Positions 1 to 8,077 are shown, counted from the stretch's first letter. The stretch: DNA of 9,471 bases from Betaproteobacteria bacterium HGW-Betaproteobacteria-2 (GCA_002842255.1 PHCM01000040.1:1-9471), one strand, 5' to 3'. Program-made: numbers and translations. The notes: a model not told the origin generated them from the letters alone.

Positions 1-703
1 CGCGCCCGGCCTCGATCGCCTTCTTCATGGCGCCGGCAATGCGAATCGGGTCTCCGGCGGCGGCGATCGCGGTGTTCATCAGCACGCCGTCACATCCCAG
101 CTCCATGGCGATGGCCGCATCGGAAGCCGTACCGACGCCGGCATCCACCAGCACCGGTACTTTGGCGTTCTCGATGATGATCTGCAGGTTCCACGGATTC
201 AGAATGCCCATGCCGGAGCCGATCAGCGATGCCAGCGGCATCACGGCGACGCAGCCGATCTCCTCCAGCCGTTTGGCGATAATCGGGTCATCCGAGCAGT
301 AGACCATGACGTCGAAGCCGTCCTTGACCAGCGTCTCGGCGGCCTGCAAAGTCTCGATCATGTTCGGGTAAAGTGTCTTCGGGTCGCCCAGCACTTCCAG
401 CTTGACCAGCTTGTGGCCATCCAGCAGTTCGCGCGCCAGACGTAGCGTGCGTACCGCATCCTCCGCACTGTAGCAACCGGCCGTATTGGGCAGATAGGTG
501 AATTCTTCCGGCGGCAGAAAGTCCAGCAACGAAGGCTCGCCGGCATTCTGGCCGATGTTGGTGCGGCGGATGGCTACCGTGACGATCTCGGCACCACTGG
601 CGTCGATCGCCGCGCGTGTCTCGGTGAAATCCTTGTATTTTCCGGTACCCACCAGCAAACGTGAGTTGTAGGACTTGCCTGCAATATTCAGTATATCTGT
701 CAT
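1..703 (-). CDS. thiG: Thiazole synthase ThiG, partial (3' end outside the window)
   Basis: ThiG condenses 1-deoxy-D-xylulose 5-phosphate, dehydroglycine and the sulfur carried on ThiS thiocarboxylate into the thiazole phosphate of thiamine, in the cytoplasm. Reading the minus strand from the ATG at 703 gives 234 codons of the family's TIM barrel before the window edge. Visible landmarks are the start [20 protein letters not shown], the VKLEV segment with the expected Schiff-base lysine at about residue 101, [12 protein letters not shown] at about 156-167, and [12 protein letters not shown] at about 187-198. ThiG is normally about 260 residues, so only the last few tens are missing. It lies 7 bp behind the thiS stop codon, so the two are almost certainly cotranscribed. 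Identity is clear; nothing can be said about genes further downstream. Confidence 0.96.
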   Translation of the reverse strand, partial: MTDILNIAGKSYNSRLLVGTGKYKDFTETRAAIDASGAEIVTVAIRRTNIGQNAGEPSLLDFLPPEEFTYLPNTAGCYSAEDAVRTLRLARELLDGHKLVKLEVLGDPKTLYPNMIETLQAAETLVKDGFDVMVYCSDDPIIAKRLEEIGCVAVMPLASLIGSGMGILNPWNLQIIIENAKVPVLVDAGVGTASDAAIAMELGCDGVLMNTAIAAAGDPIRIAGAMKKAIEAGR

Positions 704-710
704 GTTCTCT

Positions 711-917
711 TCAGCCGCCGCCTACGGCGCCGACTATTTCCAGTTTATCGCCATCATTCAACAAGGTTTGTGCAAAGGCGCTACGTGGCACGATTTCCCC
801 ATTGCACTCTATCGCCAGACGTTTGCCCGTCAGTTCCAGCTTTTCAACCAGATCGCTGACGTACAGGGTCTCCACATCAAATTCTCTGACTTTGCCGTTG
901 ATCGTGAGGTGAATCAT
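711..917 (-). CDS. thiS: Sulfur carrier protein ThiS
   Basis: This 68-residue ubiquitin-like protein carries sulfur as a C-terminal thiocarboxylate and delivers it to ThiG during thiazole formation. It starts [13 protein letters not shown] and ends EIVGAVGGG. The terminal Gly-Gly, which ThiF adenylates, is intact and nothing follows it, as required. Length fits the family (about 65-70 residues). The start at 917 is the only sensible methionine, although the bases just upstream (AAAAATTCACC) give a poor Shine-Dalgarno match. It is the first gene of a thiS-thiG unit with a 7-bp gap. No TPP riboswitch landmark (such as CTGAGA) is visible between this gene and the catalase-like gene on the other side. 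Confidence 0.95.
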   Translation of the reverse strand: MIHLTINGKVREFDVETLYVSDLVEKLELTGKRLAIECNGEIVPRSAFAQTLLNDGDKLEIVGAVGGG

Positions 918-963
918 GGTGAATTTTTGCCAATGGTTGAAATCGCATGCGCGCTATCCCGCT

Positions 964-993
964 ATTTTACGTAGGTTCAAGCGCAATAAGCAA
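964..993 (-). promoter_or_regulatory. Possible sigma-70 promoter for thiSG
   Basis: On the minus strand a -35-like TTGCTT (993-988) and a -10-like TAAAAT (969-964) are separated by 18 bp. They lie about 47 bp upstream of the thiS start. The match was found by eye and is only moderate. Other AT-rich hexamers nearby could serve instead. Confidence 0.35.
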
Positions 994-1058
994 ACTTAAA
1001 TCCTCCCGAACAATCATAGCGATAGTCATGTGTATCAAGGCAAACTACCATGAAGTTT

Positions 1059-1088
1059 TTGCATCGGATTACTTCAGGAAAATATGCT
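1059..1088 (+). promoter_or_regulatory. Possible sigma-70 promoter for the catalase-like gene
   Basis: TTGCAT (1059-1064) and TATGCT (1083-1088) are separated by 18 bp. They predict a transcript start near 1095, about 27 bp before the ATG at 1122. If this is right, the earlier in-frame ATG at 1050 lies upstream of the transcript and cannot be the start. The hexamers are imperfect, so this is tentative. Confidence 0.35.
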
Positions 1089-1121
1089 ATCCATTCAACC
1101 AGCCACCAAGAAAGTGACCCC

Positions 1122-2150
1122 ATGAACATTCAAAAATTCCGTCCGTTCAATATCCTTTCCTGCCTGCTGATGGCGATACTGCCAACAGCCGCTCTCGCCG
1201 ACCAGGCGCTCGACAAATCGCGGGAAATCAACAAATCGGTCGTCGAACAGATCGTTGATGCGCAGGTCACCCTGGCAAAGGGGCCCTATAAAGGCTTGCG
1301 CACCAATCACACCAAAGGCATCGTGGTCAGCGGCACCTTCACTCCAGCCGCCACGGCGAGCACCCTGACCAAGGCTGCCCATCTGCAGGACACGCCGAGC
1401 AAAGTCACCGTGCGCTTCTCCAACGCCGGCGGCGTGCCGACGATCGAGGATACCAACCCCGGCGCCAACCCGCGTGGCATCGCCATACGTTTTGAGCTGC
1501 CGGATGGCAGCATCACCGACATCGTCAGTCTTTCCGTGAACGCCTTCCCGGTATCGACACCGGAAGCATTTCTGGCGTTCCTGAATGCGCGGATTGCCAC
1601 CACAGCTGACAGTCCCAAACCCTCCCCGGTAGAAAAAATGATTGCCGAAACGCCTTCGCTACAGCGCTTCATCGCCATCCCCAAACCATTTCCGGTGAGC
1701 TTTGCCAGCCTGAATTATCACGGCATCAATGCCTTCCAGTTCACCAATGCCAAGGGCGAAAGCCATCACATCCGCTACCGCATCGAACCGCTCAACGGCC
1801 AGGAATTTTTGACGCCGGAACAGGTTGCGACAGCCACACCCGATTATTTGTTCGATGAATTGCCGCGACGACTTGAAGCGGGCACAGTGAAATTTCGCCT
1901 GCTGGCACAAGTCGCTGAAAAAGACGATGTGATCATTGACCCGACCGTAATCTGGCCGGAAGAAAGAAAACTGGTGGACCTGGGCGTCTTGCACTTGCAG
2001 GCGCCAGTAGCCGACAATGCCGCGGCGGAAAAAGCCCTGGCTTTCAATCCCCTGATTCTGCTTGACGGCATCGCACCCAGCGACGACCCCGTTCTGCTTG
2101 CCAGACCCGGCGCATACGCCGTCAGCGTCAGCCGGCGTATGGCGCCATAG
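1122..2150 (+). CDS. Periplasmic catalase-like haem protein, SrpA type (probable catalase/peroxidase)
   Basis: This 342-residue protein belongs to the small catalase-related family typified by SrpA, with a single haem-binding catalase core and no C-terminal extension. From the ATG at 1122 the N-terminus is a clear Sec signal peptide, with a hydrophobic core ending PTAALA and a likely cut after Ala26. An in-frame ATG at 1050 would add 24 polar residues before it, so I chose 1122. Expected active-site residues are visible: distal His63 in RTNHTKGIVVSGTF, Asn140 in SVNAFPVS, and the proximal RxxxY as R328-PGA-Y332. The PRGIAIRFELPDG segment (117-129) is also typical. It probably removes peroxide in the periplasm or uses it to oxidise a substrate, but family members differ and the donor is unknown. 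It stands alone: thiS diverges upstream and a terminator follows. Confidence 0.85.
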   Translation: MNIQKFRPFNILSCLLMAILPTAALADQALDKSREINKSVVEQIVDAQVTLAKGPYKGLRTNHTKGIVVSGTFTPAATASTLTKAAHLQDTPSKVTVRFSNAGGVPTIEDTNPGANPRGIAIRFELPDGSITDIVSLSVNAFPVSTPEAFLAFLNARIATTADSPKPSPVEKMIAETPSLQRFIAIPKPFPVSFASLNYHGINAFQFTNAKGESHHIRYRIEPLNGQEFLTPEQVATATPDYLFDELPRRLEAGTVKFRLLAQVAEKDDVIIDPTVIWPEERKLVDLGVLHLQAPVADNAAAEKALAFNPLILLDGIAPSDDPVLLARPGAYAVSVSRRMAP

Positions 2151-2169
2151 AGCGTGCTCACACAAACCC

Positions 2170-2204
2170 AAAAGCCTGCCTTTGAAATTTATCAGCAGGC
2201 TTTT
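2170..2204 (+). terminator. Rho-independent terminator after the catalase-like gene
   Basis: AAAAGCCTGC (2170-2179) and GCAGGCTTTT (2195-2204) form a perfect 10-bp inverted repeat around a 15-nt loop, beginning 19 bp after the stop codon. The GC core is 6 bp. The A and T tracts on either side mean it could work on both strands. It separates the catalase-like gene from the tRNA promoter. Confidence 0.75.
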
Positions 2205-2215
2205 GTAGCTTTAGT

Positions 2216-2245
2216 TTGCTAGCAGCCGGACCGACCGCGTAAAAT
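2216..2245 (+). promoter_or_regulatory. Probable promoter of tRNA-Gly
   Basis: TTGCTA (2216-2221) and TAAAAT (2240-2245) lie 18 bp apart and would start RNA near 2252, just before the tRNA at 2255. The segment after the -10 (GCAGCC) is GC-rich, like the discriminator of growth-controlled stable RNA promoters. Position and matches together make this the best-supported sigma-70 promoter in the window. Confidence 0.6.
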
Positions 2246-2254
2246 GCAGCCTGT

Positions 2255-2328
2255 GCGGGTGTAGTTCAATGGTAGAACGCCAGCTTCCCAAGCTTGATAC
2301 GCGGGTTCGATTCCCGTCACCCGCTCCA
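2255..2328 (+). tRNA. tRNA-Gly with CCC anticodon
   Basis: A full 74-nt cloverleaf can be drawn. The acceptor stem GCGGGTG (2255-2261) pairs with CACCCGC (2318-2324), followed by discriminator T and an encoded CCA (2326-2328). The D arm is GTTC-AATGGTA-GAAC. The anticodon loop is TTCCCAA, with CCC at 2287-2289 reading the codon GGG. The variable loop is ATAC and the T arm is GCGGG-TTCGATT-CCCGT. The anticodon stem CCAGC/GCTTG has one C-T mismatch (2281 against 2295). The overall sequence resembles bacterial glycine CCC tRNAs. The gene converges on the rubredoxin gene, and no terminator is seen between the two. Confidence 0.95.
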
Positions 2329-2356
2329 GACCGCGCTTTCCCAGACCGTCGCTTTC
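2326..2356. repeat. Short imperfect tandem repeat at the tRNA 3' end
   Basis: CCAGACCGCGCTTTC (2326-2340) is followed directly by CCAGACCGTCGCTTTC (2341-2356), which differs by one inserted T. The first unit includes the tRNA CCA. The second runs into the last codon and stop of the rubredoxin gene. It looks like a local duplication in the convergent gap. Confidence 0.7.
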
Positions 2357-2519
2357 AGAGCTCCACCATCTCGAAATCTTCCTTGCGCGCGCCACATTCG
2401 GGACAAGCCCAGTTCGGCGGTACGTCCTCCCAGCGGGTCCCCGGTGCGATGCCGTCATCCGGCCAACCTTTTGCCTCATCGTAAATCCAGCCGCAAATAG
2501 TACACATCCATGTTTTCAT
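2355..2519 (-). CDS. Rubredoxin
   Basis: This 54-residue iron protein is a one-electron carrier. It starts [18 protein letters not shown] and has the two rubredoxin knuckles, C6-TI-C9-G and C39-PE-C42-G, whose four cysteines bind one iron. The aromatic residues around them and the P-x-W-x-C-P-x-C-G pattern are typical, and the length is standard. It begins at 2519 behind a good ribosome site (GAAGG, 7 bp before the ATG on the minus strand). It faces away from thiD across a 178-bp gap. Known partners of rubredoxins in other bacteria include alkane hydroxylases, flavodiiron oxygen or NO reductases and peroxide-removing enzymes. The diiron ODP protein four genes away is a possible partner, but that is inference only. 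Confidence 0.95.
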   Translation of the reverse strand: MKTWMCTICGWIYDEAKGWPDDGIAPGTRWEDVPPNWACPECGARKEDFEMVEL

Positions 2520-2562
2520 GATGAAACCTTCGTTAATTTTGCCTGGTAGATTGGTTAGTTTT

Positions 2563-2578
2563 ACTGAGTCGATTCAGT
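2563..2578. promoter_or_regulatory. Palindrome between rubredoxin and thiD, possible operator
   Basis: ACTGAGTCGATTCAGT is symmetric at 14 of 16 positions. It lies 44 bp upstream of the rubredoxin start and 119 bp upstream of thiD. It overlaps a weak plus-strand promoter candidate (TTTACT at 2560-2565 and TAACAT at 2584-2589, 18 bp apart). That is where a repressor or activator dimer could control both directions. No known regulator is recognised. Confidence 0.4.
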
Positions 2579-2611
2579 TAAAATAACATACTTGCCGATG
2601 TCACAGTGCCG

Positions 2612-2646
2612 GCCTTGATTCCGATCCATACTTTCAGAATCAAGGC
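2612..2646 (+). other. Hairpin in the thiD leader
   Basis: GCCTTGATTC (2612-2621) and GAATCAAGGC (2637-2646) form a perfect 10-bp stem with a 15-nt loop, ending 51 bp before the thiD start. Only TTTCC follows it, so it is a poor terminator. It could be an RNA control element or a protein-binding site. It does not show the conserved parts of a TPP riboswitch. Confidence 0.5.
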
Positions 2647-2697
2647 TTTCCGAAATCATCAGGCACCGCCTCCTCAAACGCAACCGATTGCCCATTT

Positions 2698-3555
2698 ATG
2701 ACTTTGCTGCCACCCACCGTCCTCACCTTTGCCGCCACTGATCCAAGTAGCGGCGCAGGCCTGCAGGCAGACATCCTGACCTTTGCCAGCATCGGCTGCT
2801 ACCCGTTGTCTGTCGTCACGGCAATTACCGCACAGGACACGCTCGGCGTCGAGAACGTCATGGTGTTCGATGCCGACTGGGTGAATGAGCAGGCCAGAAC
2901 CATCCTCGAGGACGTCCAGGTCTCCGCCTTCAAGCTCGGCATGCTGGGCAGCGTCGAAAATATCGCGGTCATTGCCGAGATCATGGCCGACTATCCGGAC
3001 GTGCCTTTGCTGATCGACCCCATCCTCTCCTCCGGCCGCGGCGACGAACTGGCCAATGACGAAATGCAGGCCGCCATGGTCGATCTGCTGTTCCCGCAGG
3101 CGACACTGATCACACCCAACAGCCTGGAAGCGCGCCGCTACGCCTTTTCCGATGAAACGGAAGAAGTCGAGAACACTTCGCTGGATGAAAGCGCGCAACG
3201 CCTGCTGGCCATGGGTGCGGAATATGTCCTGATCACCGGCACGCACGAACGCAGCCCGGAAGTCATCAACACGCTGTATGGCGAACAGGGCCTGATCCGC
3301 TCCTACAATTGGGAACGCCTGCCCGGCAGCTATCACGGCTCCGGCTGCACCCTGACCTCGGCCATTGCCGCCTGCATGGCGCACGGGCTGACGATGGAGG
3401 AAGCCGTACAGGAAGGTCAGGAATATACCTGGCAGACGCTGAAGGGCGCGTTCCGCCCCGGCATGGGGCAGTATGTGCCGGACCGCATGTTCTGGGCACG
3501 CGAGAACGAAGAGCAGGACGATGACCGCGACGACGCCGGCAAACCCGCTCAGTAA
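2698..3555 (+). CDS. thiD: Hydroxymethylpyrimidine/phosphomethylpyrimidine kinase ThiD
   Basis: ThiD phosphorylates the thiamine pyrimidine twice to give HMP pyrophosphate, the partner of the thiazole in the ThiE reaction. The 285-residue product shows the ribokinase-fold landmarks: TDPSSGAGLQADI (14-26), LLIDPILSSGRG (104-115), LITPN (137-141), and the anion hole GSGCT (214-218) with the catalytic Cys217. The start at 2698 places the first motif where it belongs, and a stop-free region just upstream offers no better ATG. The ribosome site is poor, with no AGGA-like run near the ATG. The C-terminus is extended by an acidic tail (about residues 269-285, rich in E and D), part of which is coded by DNA that also encodes the start of thiE. 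Confidence 0.95.
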   Translation: MTLLPPTVLTFAATDPSSGAGLQADILTFASIGCYPLSVVTAITAQDTLGVENVMVFDADWVNEQARTILEDVQVSAFKLGMLGSVENIAVIAEIMADYPDVPLLIDPILSSGRGDELANDEMQAAMVDLLFPQATLITPNSLEARRYAFSDETEEVENTSLDESAQRLLAMGAEYVLITGTHERSPEVINTLYGEQGLIRSYNWERLPGSYHGSGCTLTSAIAACMAHGLTMEEAVQEGQEYTWQTLKGAFRPGMGQYVPDRMFWARENEEQDDDRDDAGKPAQ

Positions 3556-4180
3556 GTCCGCCATTCACGGACTCTACGCCATCACGCCGAACGAGGGCGA
3601 CAGCGGCCGCCTGCGCGACATGGTCGAAGCCAGCATTGCCGGCGGCGCGAGCGTCGTCCAGTATCGCAACAAGCGTGCGAATTCGAAACTACGCCATGAC
3701 CAGTCGCGTCTCCTGCTGGAACTATGCCGCAGGCACCAGGTGCCGCTGATCATCAATGATGATGTCAATCTGTGTCTGGAGATTGGCGCCGGTGGCGTAC
3801 ATATCGGCGCTACCGACGGCGATCTGCGGGAAGTCCGCGCACAACTCGGCGGGGACAAGATTCTCGGCGCATCCTGCTACAACAGCCTGACGCTGGCGAC
3901 CAAAGCGCAAAGCGAAGGGGCGGACTATATCGCCTTTGGCGCCTGTTTCCCCTCCGCCACCAAACCGGAGGCTTTGCGCGCCGAACTCAGCCTGTTCAGC
4001 CGGGGACGAGATTTACTGCACACTCCCATGGTCGCCATCGGTGGCATCACGCCGGACAATGCCAAACTCGCCATCGATGCCGGGGCAGATGCGCTGGCTG
4101 TCATCGGCGCCTTGTTCGAATCAAGTGACGTTGAGCATACTGCAAGACAATTTTCGCGGCTCTACCAGACCGCAAACTGA
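3521..4180 (+). CDS. thiE: Thiamine phosphate synthase ThiE
   Basis: ThiE couples HMP pyrophosphate with thiazole phosphate to give thiamine phosphate. From the ATG at 3521 the product is 219 residues, the normal size. Motifs along the TIM barrel are VVQYRNKRA (45-53), LIINDD (76-81), GGVHIGATDGD (91-101), FGACFPSATK (139-148) and VAIGGI (171-176), followed by DAGADALAVIGALF. A longer frame opens at 3473 but adds 16 residues unlike the family. The chosen start overlaps the end of thiD by 35 bp, with GAAGAG 7 bp before the ATG, so translation of the two is probably coupled. The next gene follows after 28 bp. Confidence 0.94.
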   Translation: MTATTPANPLSKSAIHGLYAITPNEGDSGRLRDMVEASIAGGASVVQYRNKRANSKLRHDQSRLLLELCRRHQVPLIINDDVNLCLEIGAGGVHIGATDGDLREVRAQLGGDKILGASCYNSLTLATKAQSEGADYIAFGACFPSATKPEALRAELSLFSRGRDLLHTPMVAIGGITPDNAKLAIDAGADALAVIGALFESSDVEHTARQFSRLYQTAN

Positions 4181-4208
4181 TTTCTAATGTTCTAATAAGG
4201 ACTTTGCC

Positions 4209-4979
4209 ATGGCTGACGAACTTTTCAACAACGGTCATCACGTCTGCATCAGGTTCAGCGACCTGACGGACTCCAGCACTTCACAGGCGGTACAGTCCAA
4301 CCAGTTCCTGATCGTCACCGACGGTCATGGCGCGCTCATCGACCCCGGCGGCAACATGACCTACAACGGCCTGATGATGGCCATGGGCAAATACTTCAAC
4401 TTCCGCAAACTACAATACATCCTGGCCTCGCATCAGGATCCTGACATCGTCGCCTCCATCAACAAATGGCTGCTCGGCACTGAATGCACGCTGCTGGCAC
4501 CGGCCATCTGGGAACGCTTTATCCCGCATTTCTGCGGTGTCGGCAACACCGAAGACCGTATCATCGGCATCCCGGACAAGGGCATGAATATCGAACTGGG
4601 CAACACGACAATCAAGGCCCTGCCGGCGCACTTCCTGCACTCCGAAGGCAACTTCCAGTTCTATGACGTCACCAGCAAGATCCTGTTTTCCGGTGACCTC
4701 GGCGCCTCGCTGGTCAGTGGCGAACTGGCCAGTCAACCGGTCACCGACTTTGAAATGCACCTGCCTGCCATGCTGCCTTTCCACCGACGTTACATGACAT
4801 CGAACAAGGCCTGCCGCCTGTGGGCCAACATGGTACGCGGGCTTGATATAGAATCCATCGTGCCGCAGCACGGCCGTGCCTTCGTCGGCAAGGCCATGGT
4901 CAAACGCTTCATCGACTGGGTGGAAAACCTGGAATGCGGCATCGACCTGATGACCCAAGAAAATTACAGAATCCCATGA
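4209..4979 (+). CDS. Stand-alone ODP-type metallo-beta-lactamase-fold diiron protein
   Basis: This 256-residue protein resembles the diiron domain of flavodiiron (oxygen or NO reducing) proteins without the flavodoxin domain. Such proteins are called ODP, oxygen-binding diiron proteins. Metal ligands align with the family: H75, D77 and D79 in SHQDPDI, H144 in FLHSEGNFQFYD, D163 in FSGDLGAS and H221 in VPQHGRAF. The position after D79, often a His in flavodiiron proteins, is Ile80 here. The N-terminus (VTDGHGALIDPGGNMTYNGL) is also typical. There is no signal peptide, so it is cytoplasmic. It may sense or reduce O2, NO or peroxide; the substrate cannot be decided from sequence. It has a strong ribosome site, AAGGA 7 bp before the ATG. 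It sits 28 bp after thiE and 10 bp before hemL, so it is very likely in that operon. Confidence 0.85.
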   Translation: MADELFNNGHHVCIRFSDLTDSSTSQAVQSNQFLIVTDGHGALIDPGGNMTYNGLMMAMGKYFNFRKLQYILASHQDPDIVASINKWLLGTECTLLAPAIWERFIPHFCGVGNTEDRIIGIPDKGMNIELGNTTIKALPAHFLHSEGNFQFYDVTSKILFSGDLGASLVSGELASQPVTDFEMHLPAMLPFHRRYMTSNKACRLWANMVRGLDIESIVPQHGRAFVGKAMVKRFIDWVENLECGIDLMTQENYRIP

Positions 4980-4989
4980 GAGCAGTTAA

Positions 4990-6267
4990 ATGACTTCACG
5001 CAATCAACAACTATTTGAAAAATCCCTCTCCTTGATCCCCGGCGGCGTCAATTCGCCGGTGCGCGCATTCGGTTCGGTCGGCGGCACGCCGGTCTTCTTC
5101 AAACGTGGCCTGGGCTCACGCCTGTGGGACGAGGATAACAAGGAATATATCGACTATGTCGGCTCCTGGGGTCCAATGATACTTGGGCACGCACATCCAG
5201 AAGTCGTTGCCGCGGTACAAAGAACCGCTGCCAACAGTCTGTCGTTCGGCGCCCCGACGGCACTGGAACTGGAAATGGCGGAACTGGTAACCCGACTGGT
5301 GCCCAGCATGGAACAAATACGCCTGGTCAGCTCCGGCACCGAAGCCACCATGAGCGCCATTCGACTGGCGCGCGGTTTCACCGGCCGTAGCAAGATCGTC
5401 AAGTTCGAAGGCTGCTATCACGGCCATGCCGATGCACTGCTGGTGAAAGCCGGCTCCGGCGCCCTGACTTTCGGCCAGCCAAGTTCCGCAGGCGTTCCGC
5501 CAGAAGTGGCCGCTCACACCTTGACCTTGACCTACAATGATAATGCCGCCGTCAAACAGTTGTTCGAGCAGATCGGCAGCGAGATCGCCTGCGTCATCGT
5601 CGAGCCGGTGGTCGGCAACATGAACCTCATCGTGCCGCAGAACGGCTTTTTGCGAACCTTGCGCGAACAATGCAGCCAGCATGGCGCCGTGCTGATTTTC
5701 GACGAAGTTATGACCGGCTTCCGCGTCGCCCTTGGCGGCGCCCAGGCGCTCTATGGCATCAAGCCCGACCTCACCACACTGGGCAAGGTCATCGGCGGCG
5801 GGCTGCCGGTAGGCGCGTTCGGTGGCCGCAAGGACATCATGGCCTGCCTGGCCCCGCTCGGTCCGGTCTATCAGGCCGGCACACTATCCGGCAACCCGGT
5901 AGCCGTGGCCGCAGGTCTGGCCACGTTGAAGCTGATCCAGGCCGAAGGCTTCCATGCCAGACTGGCTGCGAACACCAGAAAAATGGTCGATGGACTGGTC
6001 ACTGCTGCGAAAAAGGCCGGCATCGCATTCTCCGGCCAAAGTGTAGGCGGCATGTTTGGGCTTTATTTCGCCGAAAATGCACCGAGCAGCTTCGATGAAG
6101 TCATGAAAACCGACAAGGCCGCGTTCAATCACTTTTTCCACGACATGCTGGATACCGGCATCTACCTCGCGCCATCTGCCTTCGAAGCCGGTTTTGTTTC
6201 CGCTGCCCACAGCGATTCAGACATTGAAGCGACCATCACGGCGGCGGAGCGCATCTTCAACAAATAA
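4990..6267 (+). CDS. hemL: Glutamate-1-semialdehyde 2,1-aminomutase HemL
   Basis: HemL is a cytoplasmic PLP enzyme that turns glutamate-1-semialdehyde into 5-aminolevulinate, the first committed precursor of haem. The 425-residue product matches the family length. Landmarks are the N-terminus [25 protein letters not shown] (113-123, PLP phosphate site), [10 protein letters not shown] (139-148), FDEVMTGFR (237-245, Asp to the PLP ring nitrogen) and [16 protein letters not shown], with Lys266 forming the Schiff base. It starts 10 bp after the ODP gene. It is the last gene of the thiD-thiE-ODP-hemL cluster and is followed by two hairpins. Confidence 0.97.
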   Translation: MTSRNQQLFEKSLSLIPGGVNSPVRAFGSVGGTPVFFKRGLGSRLWDEDNKEYIDYVGSWGPMILGHAHPEVVAAVQRTAANSLSFGAPTALELEMAELVTRLVPSMEQIRLVSSGTEATMSAIRLARGFTGRSKIVKFEGCYHGHADALLVKAGSGALTFGQPSSAGVPPEVAAHTLTLTYNDNAAVKQLFEQIGSEIACVIVEPVVGNMNLIVPQNGFLRTLREQCSQHGAVLIFDEVMTGFRVALGGAQALYGIKPDLTTLGKVIGGGLPVGAFGGRKDIMACLAPLGPVYQAGTLSGNPVAVAAGLATLKLIQAEGFHARLAANTRKMVDGLVTAAKKAGIAFSGQSVGGMFGLYFAENAPSSFDEVMKTDKAAFNHFFHDMLDTGIYLAPSAFEAGFVSAAHSDSDIEATITAAERIFNK

Positions 6268-6282
6268 GCGTTATCGCTTTTT
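6266..6282 (+). terminator. Small hairpin with T-run at the hemL stop
   Basis: AAGCG, a TTAT loop and CGCTT, then TTT, begin inside the hemL stop codon. The stem is only 5 bp, so it is a weak terminator at best and may act with the larger hairpin downstream. Confidence 0.35.
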
Positions 6283-6306
6283 CTGCTTAGGCAACTTGCT
6301 CAATTC

Positions 6307-6360
6307 GGCCCCGGCTCTTAATCTGCACCAAAGCGGAAGGAACCGGGGCCTTTCTGTTTT
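6307..6360 (+). terminator. Probable terminator of the hemL cluster
   Basis: GGCCCCGG (6307-6314) and CCGGGGCC (6343-6350) make a perfect 8-bp GC stem. It is followed by TTTCTGTTTT. The 28-nt loop is long, which lowers confidence, but the GC stem with a T-rich tail is the usual form. Confidence 0.6.
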
Positions 6361-6380
6361 CTGATCCCCACAAAATACAC

Positions 6381-6409
6381 TTGCAAAACAACGGACAATC
6401 GCATTAAAG
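6381..6409 (+). promoter_or_regulatory. Weak sigma-70 promoter candidate for gdhA
   Basis: TTGCAA (6381-6386) and TTAAAG (6404-6409) are 17 bp apart and predict a start near 6416. The -10 is poor. It would give a leader of about 150 nt. It is the best pair I could find upstream of gdhA, but other starts are possible. Confidence 0.3.
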
Positions 6410-6416
6410 TACCGGG

Positions 6417-6433
6417 CGCACTAAATTTGTGCA
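6417..6433. promoter_or_regulatory. NtrC-like binding site upstream of gdhA
   Basis: CGCACTAAATTTGTGCA matches the NtrC consensus TGCACYA-N3-TRGTGCA except at the first base and one right-half base, with the correct GCAC-N7-GTGC spacing. A weaker second site, CGCCTCATTCTGGTGCA (6445-6461), has a perfect right half. The first site overlaps the predicted start of transcription, and no good -24/-12 promoter follows it. Repression is therefore more likely than activation. Confidence 0.45.
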
Positions 6434-6464
6434 CTAAAAAAAGACGCCTCATTCTGGTGCAGAA

Positions 6465-7918
<1,454 letters not shown>

Positions 7919-7933
7919 TCAGAAAGCAGCACT

Positions 7934-7953
7934 ACGGCACAATTACATGCCGT
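7934..7953 (+). other. Small hairpin between gdhA and its terminator
   Basis: ACGGCA (7934-7939) and TGCCGT (7948-7953) pair around an 8-nt loop just before the terminator. It may protect the 3' end of the gdhA transcript. Nothing more can be said. Confidence 0.35.
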
Positions 7954-7954
7954 G

Positions 7955-7987
7955 AAAAAACCGCGCCCGAAAAGGCGCGGTTTTTTT
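7955..7987 (+). terminator. Strong rho-independent terminator of gdhA
   Basis: AAAAAACCGCGCC (7955-7967), a 6-nt CGAAAA loop, and GGCGCGGTTTTTTT (7974-7987) form a textbook terminator with a 7-bp pure GC core, further A-T pairs and a run of seven T. It would insulate gltB from gdhA transcription. Confidence 0.93.
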
Positions 7988-8077
7988 ATGCACCAAATAC
8001 AGGCATAACATCAGAGAAATCCCTACAGAACCAACCCTGTATGCTTAGAGGCCTTTTACATGGCAGTCTCGCCAATA

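Noticed and set aside
918..1049. TPP riboswitch upstream of thiS
   Set aside because: None of the conserved TPP riboswitch segments was seen on the minus strand.
1050..1121. An upstream ATG giving the catalase-like protein 24 more residues, behind an AAGG sequence
   Set aside because: The extension is polar and would precede an otherwise clean signal peptide. A promoter candidate also lies downstream of this ATG.
2674..3564. A 296-codon open frame on the minus strand opposite thiD
   Set aside because: It is the antisense shadow of thiD, which has all family motifs. The minus-strand product shows no recognisable domain.
5116..5682. Long minus-strand open frame inside hemL
   Set aside because: It is the complement of a strongly conserved aminotransferase gene and has no ribosome site or known motif.
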